A DNA stretch of 64,000 nucleotides, taken from NCBI RefSeq assembly GCF_004331485.1, contig NZ_SJKD01000011.1, positions 124,001 through 188,000 on the forward strand. The letters run 5' to 3'. This document shows positions 50,489 through 59,605 of this stretch, one piece after another. The stretch is from Kribbella capetownensis (GTDB lineage: Bacteria > Actinomycetota > Actinomycetes > Propionibacteriales > Kribbellaceae). Position numbers and translations under genes: made by a program. Numbering within the stretch: the first letter of the stretch is position 1; each line of letters opens with the position of its first letter. Below the pieces are notes generated by a model. That model ran no database searches. It was not told the origin of the DNA and worked only from the letters and a program-made list of their open reading frames with translations.

Positions 50489-51925
50489 GTGACACTTCGC
50501 TTGTACGACACCATGACGGCAGCAGTGCGGGATTTCGAGCCGGTCCATCCGGGCAAGGTCGGGATCTACCACTGTGGGCTGACGGTGCAGGGTGCGCCGC
50601 ACGTCGGGCACATCTACAAGGAAGTCGTCTTCGACGTTCTGCGGCGCTGGCTGGAGCGGTCCGGCTACGAGGTCACCGTGATCGCGAACGTGACCGACAT
50701 CGAGGACAAGATCCTCGCGAAGTCGGCCGAGCGCGGCGTCCCGTGGTGGGCGCACGCCTACGAGTTCGAGCGCGAACTGCACTGGTCGTACGACGTCCTC
50801 GGCTGCCGCCCGCCGACGTACGAGCCGCGCGCCACCGGTCACATCCCGGAGATGATCGAGCTGATCGACGAGCTGATCGAGCGCGGCCACGCGTACGTCG
50901 CCCCGGACGGTTCCGGCGACGTCTACTTCGACATCCGGTCCTGGCCGTCGTACGGCGAGCTCTCGCACCAGAAGATCGACGACATGGAGGCCGCCGAGGA
51001 CGCGGACCCGCGCGGCAAGCGCGACCCCCGCGACTTCGCGCTCTGGAAGGGCTACACCGAGGACACCCCGCGGACTGCCTCCTGGCCGGCGCCGTACGGC
51101 CGCGGCCGCCCGGGCTGGCATCTGGAGTGCTCCGCGATGGCGGGCAAGTACCTCGGCGACGAGTTCGACATCCACGGCGGCGGGCTGGATCTGCGGTTCC
51201 CGCACCACGAGAACGAGCTGGCCCAGTCGACCGCGGTCGGGCGCAAGTTCGCCCGGTTCTGGATGCACAACGCGCTCGTCACCACCGCCGGCGAGAAGAT
51301 GTCGAAGTCGATGGGCAATGGCGCGATCGTGCGCAACGTGGTCCAGCGGGTCCGGCCGATCGAGCTGCGGTACTACCTGGTGCAGTCGCACTACCGCTCG
51401 GTGGTGGAGTTCTCGTTCGAGGCGCTGGACGAGGCCGCGAAGGGGTTCCAGCGGGTCGAGGGCTTCGTCACCCGGGCGACCGAGGTGACCGGTGGGGTCG
51501 AGCCGGCCGCCGAGCTGCCGTCCGACTTCGGCGCCGCGATGGACGACGACCTGGGGACGCCGGCGGCGTTCGCCGTACTGCACAACACCGTCCGGGACGG
51601 GAACAAACTGCTCGCGGACGGCGATTCGCCCGCGTTGCGGGACGCCCTGGCCGCGGTGCGCGGAATGCTCGGCGTCCTCGGGCTCGACCCGTTGGCCGAG
51701 CCGTGGGCGTCGCGGTCGGACGTCGGCGGCGAGCTGACCGAGGTGGTGGACGGGCTGGTCAAGGCGCTACTGGAGCAGCGGCAGTCCGCCCGCGAACGCA
51801 AGGACTACGCCGCGTCGGACGCGATCCGCGACCGGCTGAAGGCGCTCGGCGTCGTCGTCGAGGACACGCCGCAGGGACCACGCTGGTCGCTGGCGGCACC
51901 GACTACAACCGACGAAGGAAGCTGA
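50489..51925 (+). CDS. cysS: Cysteinyl-tRNA synthetase
   Basis: The 478-residue class I synthetase charges tRNA-Cys. Motifs are the zinc-site cysteine and HIGH box in GIYHCGLTVQGAPHVGHIYK, GWHLECSAMA, HGGGLDLRFPHHENE and KMSKS in TTAGEKMSKSMGN. The MshC ligase of mycothiol synthesis is related, but the full anticodon-binding C-terminus (RERKDYAASDAIRDRLKALG) marks this as CysS. GTG start, leaderless. rlmB follows 1 bp after the stop. Confidence 0.94.
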   Translation: MTLRLYDTMTAAVRDFEPVHPGKVGIYHCGLTVQGAPHVGHIYKEVVFDVLRRWLERSGYEVTVIANVTDIEDKILAKSAERGVPWWAHAYEFERELHWSYDVLGCRPPTYEPRATGHIPEMIELIDELIERGHAYVAPDGSGDVYFDIRSWPSYGELSHQKIDDMEAAEDADPRGKRDPRDFALWKGYTEDTPRTASWPAPYGRGRPGWHLECSAMAGKYLGDEFDIHGGGLDLRFPHHENELAQSTAVGRKFARFWMHNALVTTAGEKMSKSMGNGAIVRNVVQRVRPIELRYYLVQSHYRSVVEFSFEALDEAAKGFQRVEGFVTRATEVTGGVEPAAELPSDFGAAMDDDLGTPAAFAVLHNTVRDGNKLLADGDSPALRDALAAVRGMLGVLGLDPLAEPWASRSDVGGELTEVVDGLVKALLEQRQSARERKDYAASDAIRDRLKALGVVVEDTPQGPRWSLAAPTTTDEGS

Positions 51926-51926
51926 C

Positions 51927-52886
51927 GTGCCGGGAAGCAGCCAGCGCAAGGGCGCCATCCGCAAGAAGCCGCGGGGCAACCCGACCGCCGGATCCGGTGG
52001 CCGGGTCCGCCGCGGTCTGGAGGGCAAGGGCCCGACCCCGAAGGCGGTGGACCGGACCAAGCACCCCGCGCACAAGCGGGCGAAGGCGAAGGAGCGCGCC
52101 AACGAGCGTGAGCGCAACCGCCGCCCGGCCCGCAAGGACAGCGACTCCACCGTCGAGTGGGTCTACGGACGCAACCCGGTGGTTGAGGCGCTGCGGGCCG
52201 GAGTGCCGGCCGCGGCGCTGCATGTTGCCGAGGGCACCGAACGGGACGCCCGGCTGCGGGAGGCACTGCTGCTCGCGGTCGAGCACGGCGTCTCGGTGCT
52301 CGAGGTGCCGCGGGCCGAGCTCGACCGGGTCACCGCCGGCGGCGCCCACCAGGGTGTCGCGGTGCAGATCCCGCCGTACGAGTACGCGCATCCCGACGAC
52401 CTGCTCGACCGCGCGTACGCCGCCGGCGAGGTGCCGCTCGTGGTCGCGCTGGACGGGGTGACCGATCCGCGCAACCTGGGCGCGATCACCCGGTCCGCGG
52501 CGGCCTTCGGTGCGCACGGCGTACTGGTGCCGGAGCGCCGGGCGGCGTCTGTGTCGGCGTCGGCGTGGAAGACATCGGCCGGGGCCGCGGCACGCATCCC
52601 GGTGGCGCGGGCGACCAACCTCAACCGCGCGCTGAAGTCGTACAAGGACGCCGGCCTGATGGTCGTCGGCCTCGACATGGGTGGCGCTGTCGAGCTCCCC
52701 GACCTGGACGTCGCGACCGAGCCGCTGGTCCTGGTCGTCGGCTCCGAGGGCAAGGGCCTGGCCCGGCTGGTCCGCGAGAACTGTGACCTGATCGTCTCGA
52801 TCCCGATGACGTCGGCCACCGAGTCCCTCAACGCCGGCATCGCCACCGGCGTGGCCCTCTACGAGATCTCCCGCCGCCGCGCCTGA
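51927..52886 (+). CDS. rlmB: 23S rRNA (guanosine-2'-O)-methyltransferase RlmB
   Basis: The 319-residue SpoU/TrmH-family enzyme has a basic disordered N-terminal extension (~75 residues), a substrate-binding domain beginning VYGRNPVVEALRAG, and the knotted SPOUT methyltransferase domain with DPRNLGAITRSAAAFGAHG, VLVVGSEGKGL and SIPMTSATESLNAG. It methylates a guanosine in the peptidyl-transferase region of 23S rRNA. GTG start with AAGGAAG. It is co-transcribed with cysS and ends at a strong terminator. Confidence 0.93.
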   Translation: MPGSSQRKGAIRKKPRGNPTAGSGGRVRRGLEGKGPTPKAVDRTKHPAHKRAKAKERANERERNRRPARKDSDSTVEWVYGRNPVVEALRAGVPAAALHVAEGTERDARLREALLLAVEHGVSVLEVPRAELDRVTAGGAHQGVAVQIPPYEYAHPDDLLDRAYAAGEVPLVVALDGVTDPRNLGAITRSAAAFGAHGVLVPERRAASVSASAWKTSAGAAARIPVARATNLNRALKSYKDAGLMVVGLDMGGAVELPDLDVATEPLVLVVGSEGKGLARLVRENCDLIVSIPMTSATESLNAGIATGVALYEISRRRA

Positions 52887-52894
52887 CGACACAA

Positions 52895-52920
52895 CGCCCC
52901 GGACCGAGTGGTCCGGGGCG
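52895..52920. terminator. Bidirectional terminator after rlmB
   Basis: CGCCCCGGACC and GGTCCGGGGCG pair perfectly (11 bp) around GAGT. It is followed by CTGTTGTTGTTG on the plus strand and serves convergent rlmB and protease genes. Confidence 0.85.
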
Positions 52921-52937
52921 CTGTTGTTGTTGCAGGG

Positions 52938-53822
52938 TCAGTAGACGCTCACGCCGTAGCGGGAGAGCGCTTCGGTGACGGGCTGGAAGTACGTCGTCCC
53001 GCCGCTGCTGCAGTTGCCGGACCCGCCGGAGGTGAGACCGAGCGCCGTGGAACCGGCGAACAGCGCGCCGCCGGAGTCGCCGCCCTCGGCGCACACGTTG
53101 GTGCGGATGAGGCCGGTGACGGTGCCTTCGGCGTAGTTCACCGTGGCGTTCGTCGCGGTGACCGAGCCGCTGTGCACACCGGTGGTGCTACCGCTGCGCT
53201 TGACGGCCTGGCCGACGGACGCGTTGCCCGCGGTCGTGATGTCCTGGCTCGTGCCGTTGTACAGGTCGACCGTGCCGGGGTGGTTGGTGAACGACGTGCT
53301 GTACTTGACGATCGCGTAGTCGTTCCCGGGGAAGCTCGACCCGTAGGTGGTGCCGAGCAGCGTGGTGTGGCTCGAGTTCGAGTACCAGCTGGACGCGATG
53401 TTGCCGCAGTGACCGGCGGTCAGGAAGTAGTACGTGCTGCCACTGCGGACGTTGAAGCCGAGCGAGCAGCGGTACTGCCCGCCGTAGATCGCGTCACCGC
53501 CGGCGATGTACTTGGTCAGCTTGCCGGAGATCTTCTCCAGCGTGACCCGGTCGCCGAACTGCTTGGTGACCCCGGTGAGCGAGGACAGCTTGGCGCCGGT
53601 GACCGTGTCGTCGTACGAGACGATGATCCGGCCGTCCGGGTTGGTCTGCCAGGCCGTGCCCGGGATGGACGCGTCCTTGCTCAGCGTGGCGGTGATGGCG
53701 GTCGCCGACAGTGCCGACGGATTGATCGGGGCGGCGCTGGCCTGGGTGGCCAGCAGCCCGGCGGCGGCGAGCCCGGCGGCTGCCAGGATCGCGGCGGTAC
53801 GGCGAAGCGGAGAGAATTTCAC
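52938..53822 (-). CDS. Secreted streptogrisin-like serine protease 1
   Basis: The 294-residue prepro-enzyme has a signal peptide (IILAAAG-type, cleavage near residue 30), a ~80-residue pro-region and an S1E (alpha-lytic/SGPB-like) mature domain. Catalytic residues are in FLTAGHCGN, GNDYAIVKY and AEGGDSGGALF; cysteines flank the active site as in streptogrisins. It is secreted and self-activating by family analogy. Stop follows the shared terminator. Confidence 0.92.
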   Translation of the reverse strand: MKFSPLRRTAAILAAAGLAAAGLLATQASAAPINPSALSATAITATLSKDASIPGTAWQTNPDGRIIVSYDDTVTGAKLSSLTGVTKQFGDRVTLEKISGKLTKYIAGGDAIYGGQYRCSLGFNVRSGSTYYFLTAGHCGNIASSWYSNSSHTTLLGTTYGSSFPGNDYAIVKYSTSFTNHPGTVDLYNGTSQDITTAGNASVGQAVKRSGSTTGVHSGSVTATNATVNYAEGTVTGLIRTNVCAEGGDSGGALFAGSTALGLTSGGSGNCSSGGTTYFQPVTEALSRYGVSVY

Positions 53823-53951
53823 GGTTTCAGCCTCCTCACGATGAGGACGCGCTCGGGGCGGGTGCGTCCTTGACTTAAAACCGTGAGCAGTAGTACCCAG
53901 ATCTATCCGTGAGTATTCGCCCGAATTCGGAGCGTGAGGGTAATCCTCCGC

Positions 53952-54827
53952 TCAGTACACCGCCACGCCGTACCGGGTGAGGGCCTCGACGACCGGCTGG
54001 AAGTAGCTGACGCCGCCCGAACTGCAGTCGCCGCTACCGCCGGAGAGCAGGCCGTAGGCGTACTGCCGGTAGAACAGCGGACCACCCGAGTCGCCCGGCT
54101 CCGAGCAGACGCTGGACCGGATCATCCCGGTCACCCGGCCCTCGGGGTAGTTCACCGTGACGTTGAGCCCGGTGACCGTGCCGTGCTGCAGTCCGGTGGT
54201 GCCGCCGGCGCGGTACACGTACTTGCCGAGGTTCGGGTTGACCGCCCGGCTGATGTCCTGCGACCGGCCGTTGTACAGGTTCACGCTGCCGCCGGGCCGC
54301 GGGATGTCGGTCCGGTAGACGATGAGTGAGTAGTCGTTCCCCGGGAAGCTGAAATGGTGCCGCGAGCCGAGCCGGGAGGTCTTGGCCGAGTTGTTGTACC
54401 AGGTCGCGGCCTCGGCGCCGCAGTGACCGGCTGTGAGCAGGTAGTAGATGCCCCGCCGGGAGACGTTGAAGCCGGCCGAGCACTTCACGTTGCCGCCGTA
54501 GATCGCGCTGCCGCCGCTGATCCGGGTGGTCAGCTTGCCGGGCAGCTTCGTCAGTACGACGCCCTCCCCGAGCTTCTTGGTCACGCCGGTCAGTGAGGTC
54601 AGCTTCGAGCCGGTGACGGTCGAGTCGTAGGACACCTCGACGGTGCCGTCCGGCCGGGTCATCCAGGTGGTGCCCGGGATCGAGACGTCCTCGTTCAGGG
54701 CAGAGGTGATCGCCGCGGCGGACAGTCGTGGCGGCTTGACCGGATCGGCCTTGGCAGGGAGTGCGGTCAGGGTCAGAGCGGTTACGGCGAGCGCAGCGGC
54801 TGCGCGCCGGACAGTGGAGGGTCGCAT
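53952..54827 (-). CDS. Secreted streptogrisin-like serine protease 2
   Basis: The 291-residue paralog of protease 1 has a signal peptide, a pro-region (AAITSALNEDVSIPGTTW) and an S1E domain with LLTAGHCGA, GNDYSLIVY and EPGDSGGPLF. The two genes are in tandem on the same strand with 129 bp between them. I start at the ATG at 54827, nine nt after GGAAGG; an ATG two codons upstream is also in frame. Confidence 0.9.
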   Translation of the reverse strand: MRPSTVRRAAAALAVTALTLTALPAKADPVKPPRLSAAAITSALNEDVSIPGTTWMTRPDGTVEVSYDSTVTGSKLTSLTGVTKKLGEGVVLTKLPGKLTTRISGGSAIYGGNVKCSAGFNVSRRGIYYLLTAGHCGAEAATWYNNSAKTSRLGSRHHFSFPGNDYSLIVYRTDIPRPGGSVNLYNGRSQDISRAVNPNLGKYVYRAGGTTGLQHGTVTGLNVTVNYPEGRVTGMIRSSVCSEPGDSGGPLFYRQYAYGLLSGGSGDCSSGGVSYFQPVVEALTRYGVAVY

Positions 54828-54876
54828 GGTCATCAGCCTTCCGTGGCGTGCGGTTCTGATGAGTTCATTGGCAGCT

Positions 54877-55687
54877 TCAGGACGTCAAACGCTTGGTTGA
54901 GTCTAGGCCGCCGCAGGTCACCGTGCGCCGCAACACCTGCATATCACTTCGCGACACTGCGTGATCGACATCGACGGCCCACGCCGCGCCGGACAGTGTC
55001 ACCGTCATCGCCCCGTTCTCGAACCACGGTCCGTGCGACAGGCGCCAGTCCGCCGCCACATCCTGTACGCCGGCCGACCGTGCGAGCAGGTGCAGCAGGG
55101 CGGTCATCCACCGGGTGCCGAGGAGGTGGTTGCCCCACCTGATGTGCTGCGGCACCGGGTTCCGGAACGGCGACATGGTGAGCTGGCGGATCGCCGTACC
55201 CGGATGGTCGACGGTCGTGAGCTGGGCCTCGGCCACGTAGCTGCAGTGCACGTCGCCGGACAGCATCAGGATCGACGTCGCCGGATCCTCTCGCCGACCC
55301 GGGCGCCGCGCCGTCCCCACGCGCCGGACGAGACCGCCTCGTCCCATCCCTCCAGGTGGTGCAGTCCGGGCGCGAGCAGGAACGGCAGGGTCGAGGCCAG
55401 CAGGAGATGCCGGATCGGATGTGTCGCGCCGACCGTGTGGCGTCGTACCCACTCCCACTCGTGGGCGTCGACCATCGCCCGCTCGTCCGGATCGAGGTGC
55501 CGGGAGCAGCGCGATTCGATCGCGGCCGGCCACACCGTCCGGCCGTCCAGCTTCACCTCGTACGGCGTCGTGGAGTCCGGCTCGAGGCCCTCGATCCGGA
55601 CCAGTGCGTAGTGGCGCCGTGCGCCGACCAGGTCCGGGCCGTGTGCCCGAGCACCTCGACCTCGGCCGGACCCAGCCTGAGTTCCAT
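54877..55687 (-). pseudogene. Remnant of a PhoD-like alkaline phosphatase gene
   Basis: Family segments occur in order but in different frames: MELRLGPAEVEVLGHTARTW from 55687, then RRHYALVRIEGLEPDSTTPY and VKLDGRTVWP in another frame, then CSRHLDPDERAMVDAHEWEW and LEGWDEAVSSGAWGRRG, and after a further shift SILMLSGDVHCSYVAEAQL to the C-terminus. The central metal-binding part (around the LGDQVYADE region of intact relatives) is missing. At least two frameshifts and two deletions make it non-functional. Confidence 0.8.
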
Positions 55688-55704
55688 CCGGGCAACCTAC
55701 AAGC

Positions 55705-56289
55705 TCAGTCCAATCGCAAGGAGTGCAGAACGAAGGACGCGAGTTCGCGGTAGGCCTCGGCGTCGTTGAGGCCGGTGCGGCGGGCGATGTCGCCGCGCTG
55801 GATGGCCTGCATGGTGTGCGCGACCATCTCGGCCGCGAACGCGATGTCGACCTGCCGGAAGATCTTGTTGTTGATGCCGTCCTCGATCAGCGACCGGACC
55901 CGGTCGGCCGCGATCCGGGTGTTCCGCTCGTACACCGACCGGGCCGGCGCGAACGTCGCGACGTCGTCCAGGAAGGTCCGGCTGGCCGGCCGGAGCGCGT
56001 CCGCGACCGCGTTCAGGTACGCCGCGATCCGCCGGTCGTGCCGGGTCTGCCGGGCGACCGCCGACTCGACCTGGGCGGTGGCATTCTTGAAGTAGTGCTT
56101 CACCACCTCGACGGCGAGCTGCTCCTTGCTCGGCGCGAGCGCGTACAGGGTTGTCTTGCTGCAGCGCAGCTCGGCGGCCAGGTCGTCCAGGGTGAACCGG
56201 CTGAAGCCCTGCTCGAGGAACAGGGTCAGGAGCCGGTCGAGCAGTTCGGACTGCCTGCGGGTACGGCGCCCCGGAACGACTGTTGTCAT
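55705..56289 (-). CDS. TetR-family regulator of the adjacent fatty-acid-type operon
   Basis: The 194-residue protein has a TetR helix-turn-helix (LFLEQGFSRFTLDDLAAELR; SKTTLYALAPSKEQL) and an all-helical C-terminal domain. It is divergent from an acyl-CoA dehydrogenase gene; an 8-bp perfect inverted repeat lies in the 85-bp space. An acyl-CoA ligand is a reasonable inference from the target genes. Confidence 0.88.
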   Translation of the reverse strand: MTTVVPGRRTRRQSELLDRLLTLFLEQGFSRFTLDDLAAELRCSKTTLYALAPSKEQLAVEVVKHYFKNATAQVESAVARQTRHDRRIAAYLNAVADALRPASRTFLDDVATFAPARSVYERNTRIAADRVRSLIEDGINNKIFRQVDIAFAAEMVAHTMQAIQRGDIARRTGLNDAEAYRELASFVLHSLRLD

Positions 56290-56304
56290 ATCGAGACAGC
56301 ATAG

Positions 56305-56336
56305 AACGATACGGAACTATGTGCTTCAGTATCGTT
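56305..56336. promoter_or_regulatory. Inverted repeat between TetR and acyl-CoA dehydrogenase genes
   Basis: AACGATAC (56305-56312) and GTATCGTT (56329-56336) are exact reverse complements with 16 bp between; the region is AT-rich and probably overlaps both promoters. Confidence 0.65.
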
Positions 56337-56374
56337 ACGAGTATCATTTCGTCAGCCGTTGAGAGGGGTATCTG

Positions 56375-57526
56375 ATGGCTGTCGATCGTCTCCTGCCGAC
56401 CGAGGAATCCACCGATCTGCTCGCCCTGGTCCGTGACCTGTGCGTGCACGAACTCGCGCCGTACGCCGCTCAGGCGGAGGAGAGCGAGACCTTCCCGCGG
56501 GATGCGTTCCGCACACTCGGCAAGGCCGGTCTGCTCGGCCTGCCCTACCCGGAGCAGTACGGCGGCGCTGAGCAGCCGTACGAGGTGTACCTGCAGATGC
56601 TCGAGGAGGTCGCCGCCGCCTGGATGTCGGTCGGCGTCGGGGTGTCGGTGCACACGATGACCAGCTACGGGCTGGCCACCTTCGGCACCGAGGAGCAGCG
56701 GGCCCGGTTGCTGCCGGAGATGATCGGCGGCGAGATGCTCGGGGCGTATGCGCTGTCCGAGCCACAGGCCGGCTCCGACATCAGCGGGATGACCACGCGG
56801 GCAGTCCGCGACGGCGACTCCTACGTCCTGACCGGCACCAAGGCGTGGATCAGCCACGGCTCGCACGCCGACTTCTACACCACTTTCGCCCGTACGTCGG
56901 AGGACCCGAACCGCGGCATCTCCGCCTTCCACGTGCGAGCGTCCGCCGAGGGTCTCAGCTTCGGCGCGCCCGAGCGCAAGATGGGCCTGACCGGGTCGAC
57001 CACCACGTTGGTCAACTACGACCAGGTCCGGATCCCGGCCGAGAACCTCATCGGCGCCGTGGGCGACGGGATGCGGATCGCCCTTTCCGCGCTCGACTCC
57101 GGCCGGCTCGGCATCGCCGCTTGCGCGGTTGGTCTGGCCCAGGCGGCGCTCGACGTCGCCGCGGCCTACGCGCTGGAGCGGCAGCAGTTCGGTCAGGCGA
57201 TCGCGGACTTCCAGGGCGTCCAGTTCCTGCTTGCTGATATGGCCGCCGCGGTCGAGTCGGCCCGGGCGACGTACCTGCAGGCCGCACGTCGCCGCGACCT
57301 CGGCCGCCCGTTCACCCAGCAAGCCGCGATCGCCAAGCTGATCTGCACCGACACCGCGATGAAGGTCACCACCGACGCGGTCCAGGTGCTCGGTGGGTAC
57401 GGTTACACCCGCGAGTTCCCGGCCGAGCGGTACATGCGCGAGGCCAAGGTCACCCAGATCTTCGAAGGAACCAACCAGATCCAGCGGCTGGTGATCAGCC
57501 GAGATCTCCTGAGGAGTGTTCGATGA
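56375..57526 (+). CDS. Acyl-CoA dehydrogenase
   Basis: The 383-residue flavoenzyme introduces the alpha-beta double bond into acyl-CoA. Family segments are ALSEPQAGSDISGM (FAD/substrate loop), TGTKAWISHG, RKMGLTGSTTT, ALERQQFGQAIADFQ, and the catalytic glutamate in TQIFEGTNQIQRLVISR. It resembles short/branched-chain enzymes. GAGAGGGG precedes the ATG. Its stop overlaps the next gene (ATGA), forming an operon with a hydroxyacyl-CoA dehydrogenase-like SDR. Confidence 0.92.
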   Translation: MAVDRLLPTEESTDLLALVRDLCVHELAPYAAQAEESETFPRDAFRTLGKAGLLGLPYPEQYGGAEQPYEVYLQMLEEVAAAWMSVGVGVSVHTMTSYGLATFGTEEQRARLLPEMIGGEMLGAYALSEPQAGSDISGMTTRAVRDGDSYVLTGTKAWISHGSHADFYTTFARTSEDPNRGISAFHVRASAEGLSFGAPERKMGLTGSTTTLVNYDQVRIPAENLIGAVGDGMRIALSALDSGRLGIAACAVGLAQAALDVAAAYALERQQFGQAIADFQGVQFLLADMAAAVESARATYLQAARRRDLGRPFTQQAAIAKLICTDTAMKVTTDAVQVLGGYGYTREFPAERYMREAKVTQIFEGTNQIQRLVISRDLLRSVR

Positions 57527-58290
57527 AGCTTGGCCCGTCCGACGTCGCTCTGGTCACCGGTGGCGGTTCCGGTCTCGGTGAGGCGACGGTACGGCGGCTG
57601 GCCGCCGACGGAGCCGGCGTCGTGATCGTGGACCTGGCATCGTCTGCGGGCAAGGCGGTCGCCGACGAGCTGGGCGACCGGGTCGTGTTCGCCCCGGCCG
57701 ACGTCACCGACGAGGCGGCCGTGACGGCAGCCCTGGACGCGGCCGCCGAGCTCGGCATCCTGCGGGTGGTCGTCAACTGCGCCGGCATCGCCACGCCGGG
57801 CCGGGTCGTCGGCCGGAAGGGTCCGTTGCCGCTGGCAACGTTCCGGCAGGTCATCGAGGTGAACCTGATCGGCACCTTCAACGTGCTCCGGCTGGCCGCC
57901 GAGCGGATGATCGCGCAACCGCCTGGCGAGGACGGTGACCGGGGTGTCGTGCTGATGACCGCGTCCATCGCGGCGTACGACGGTCAGGTCGGGCAGGCGG
58001 CGTACGCGGCCAGCAAGGGCGGCATCGTCGGCCTCACGCTGACCGCGGCCAGAGACCTTGCAGACAAGGGGATCCGGGTCGTCACCATCGCCCCTGGCAC
58101 CATGGAGACACCGATGCTGGCGGGCCTCCCGGAGGAGACCCGCACGGTGCTCGAGCAGCAGGTCCCGCACCCGTCCCGGCTCGGCCGCCCGGCCGAGTAC
58201 GCCGCTCTGGCCGCTCACATCATCGACAACCAGATGCTCAACGGCGAGGTCATCCGGCTGGATGGCGCACTGCGGATGCCTCCGCGCTGA
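57523..58290 (+). CDS. SDR-type 3-hydroxyacyl-CoA dehydrogenase
   Basis: The 255-residue SDR resembles HSD17B10-like 3-hydroxyacyl-CoA dehydrogenases. It has TGGGSGLGEATVRRL, an acidic residue at the end of strand 2 (VDLAS) indicating NAD+, VVNCAGIATPG, and catalytic TASIAAYDGQVGQAAYAASK. With the coupled acyl-CoA dehydrogenase it would supply two steps of a beta-oxidation-like pathway. It ends one base before a convergent gene. Confidence 0.9.
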   Translation: MKLGPSDVALVTGGGSGLGEATVRRLAADGAGVVIVDLASSAGKAVADELGDRVVFAPADVTDEAAVTAALDAAAELGILRVVVNCAGIATPGRVVGRKGPLPLATFRQVIEVNLIGTFNVLRLAAERMIAQPPGEDGDRGVVLMTASIAAYDGQVGQAAYAASKGGIVGLTLTAARDLADKGIRVVTIAPGTMETPMLAGLPEETRTVLEQQVPHPSRLGRPAEYAALAAHIIDNQMLNGEVIRLDGALRMPPR

Positions 58291-59517
58291 TCACTCCGGT
58301 TCGGTCAGAGTCGGGCTGGGCAGCGCGAGCTTCTCATCCGGCTTGGCGGCCAGTACGTCCTCCACGTACGAGCGGGCGGCTTCCATCGTGTCGATCTCGT
58401 GGCCGGCCTGCTCGGACAGGAACCAGCGGTGCTCGAGCACCTCGTGGAACACCTCGGCCGGCTCGAGCTTGCGGTTCAGGTCGCGCGGAACTGTGCGGAC
58501 CACCGGCTCGAACACCGTGGTCAGCCATTGGTGCGCGACGATCTCCTCGTCCTCGTTCTGCTGGTCGGTCGCGGCGGCGAACGCGTCCAGGTCGTTCAGC
58601 AGCCGGCGGGCCTGGTTCTCCTCGACGTCCAGGCCGGTCAGGCGCAGCAGCCGGCGCGAGTGATGGCCGGCGTCGACGACCTTCGGCTGGATCCGGACCT
58701 GGCTGCCGTCCCAGTCGGTGATGATGTCGATCTCGGCGACGTCGAAGCCGAGCTCGTTCAGCCGCCGGATCCGCGAGTCCAGCCGGTGCATCTCGTCGGT
58801 GGTGAACTCCTCCGGTGCGGTCAGCTCGGCCCACAGCGCCTCGTACCGCTTCTGGATCGACTCGACGGTCTCCTGCGGATCGATGTCCGGGTCGAGCAGC
58901 CCGCCCTCCTGCAGGTCGAGCAGTTCGCCGAACAGGTTGATCTCCGCGGTGTAGAGGTCGTGCGCGCGCTGGCCGTTGGAGATGTCCTGGTGCAACTCGC
59001 CGGTCTCGGCGTCCACCAGGTACGCCGCGAACGCGCCGGCGTCACGGCGGAACAAGGTGTTGGACAGCGAGCAGTCGCCCCAGAAGAACCCGAGCAGGTG
59101 CAGCCGGACGATCAGCGCGACCAGGGCGTCGATCAGCCGGTTCACCGTGTCCGGCCGCAGCGTGCTGGAGAACAAGGCGCGGTAGGGCAGCGAGAACTGC
59201 AGGTGCCGGGTGATCAGGATCGAGTCGATCGGCTCACCGTTGCGGTCCAGCCGGTCGGTGATCACGCCGACGGGCTCGACCGAGGGCGACTCCAGCCGTT
59301 CCAGGTCGCGCAGCAGCCGGTACTCGTGCAGCGCCAGGTGCTCCATCACCTCTTTGATCGCGTACACGCTGCCGTTGACCCGGACGAACCGGACCACGTG
59401 CCGCGAGATACCGCGCGGCAGCGCGACCAGCTGGTCCTCGGGCCAGTCCTCCAGGGGCACGTCCCACGGAAGCGACAGCAGACCGGTGTCGGGGCGGGTA
59501 GCGACGAATCGGGGCAC
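58291..59517 (-). CDS. DUF4032 protein with a kinase-like fold
   Basis: The 408-residue cytoplasmic protein belongs to the actinobacterial DUF4032 family. The N-terminal half looks like an atypical (lipopolysaccharide-kinase-type) kinase: a lysine in SVYAIKEVMEHLALHEYRLL, the catalytic-loop-like LHLLGFFWGDCSLSNTLFRR (D and N in kinase spacing) and AYLVDAETGELH as the metal-binding counterpart. Actual substrate and activity are unknown. GTG start with TTGGAG upstream. Confidence 0.8.
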   Translation of the reverse strand: MPRFVATRPDTGLLSLPWDVPLEDWPEDQLVALPRGISRHVVRFVRVNGSVYAIKEVMEHLALHEYRLLRDLERLESPSVEPVGVITDRLDRNGEPIDSILITRHLQFSLPYRALFSSTLRPDTVNRLIDALVALIVRLHLLGFFWGDCSLSNTLFRRDAGAFAAYLVDAETGELHQDISNGQRAHDLYTAEINLFGELLDLQEGGLLDPDIDPQETVESIQKRYEALWAELTAPEEFTTDEMHRLDSRIRRLNELGFDVAEIDIITDWDGSQVRIQPKVVDAGHHSRRLLRLTGLDVEENQARRLLNDLDAFAAATDQQNEDEEIVAHQWLTTVFEPVVRTVPRDLNRKLEPAEVFHEVLEHRWFLSEQAGHEIDTMEAARSYVEDVLAAKPDEKLALPSPTLTEPE

Positions 59518-59569
59518 GGCTCCAAGTCTGTCAGGAATCCTGAGAGTTCAGCGAGGTACGCAAGCTATT

Positions 59570-59581
59570 GCAAGAACTTGC
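59570..59581. promoter_or_regulatory. LacI operator candidate
   Basis: GCAAGAACTTGC is a GCAAG/CTTGC palindrome immediately upstream of the lacI -10 box. Related TTGC half sites recur at 60693 and 60713 in front of the transporter operon. Confidence 0.55.
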
Positions 59582-59592
59582 GTGATCAGGCG

Positions 59593-59598
59593 TAGAGT
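59593..59598 (+). promoter_or_regulatory. -10 box of a leaderless lacI transcript
   Basis: TAGAGT lies seven nt before the ATG at 59606. Confidence 0.5.
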
Positions 59599-59605
59599 TT
59601 GCGTT

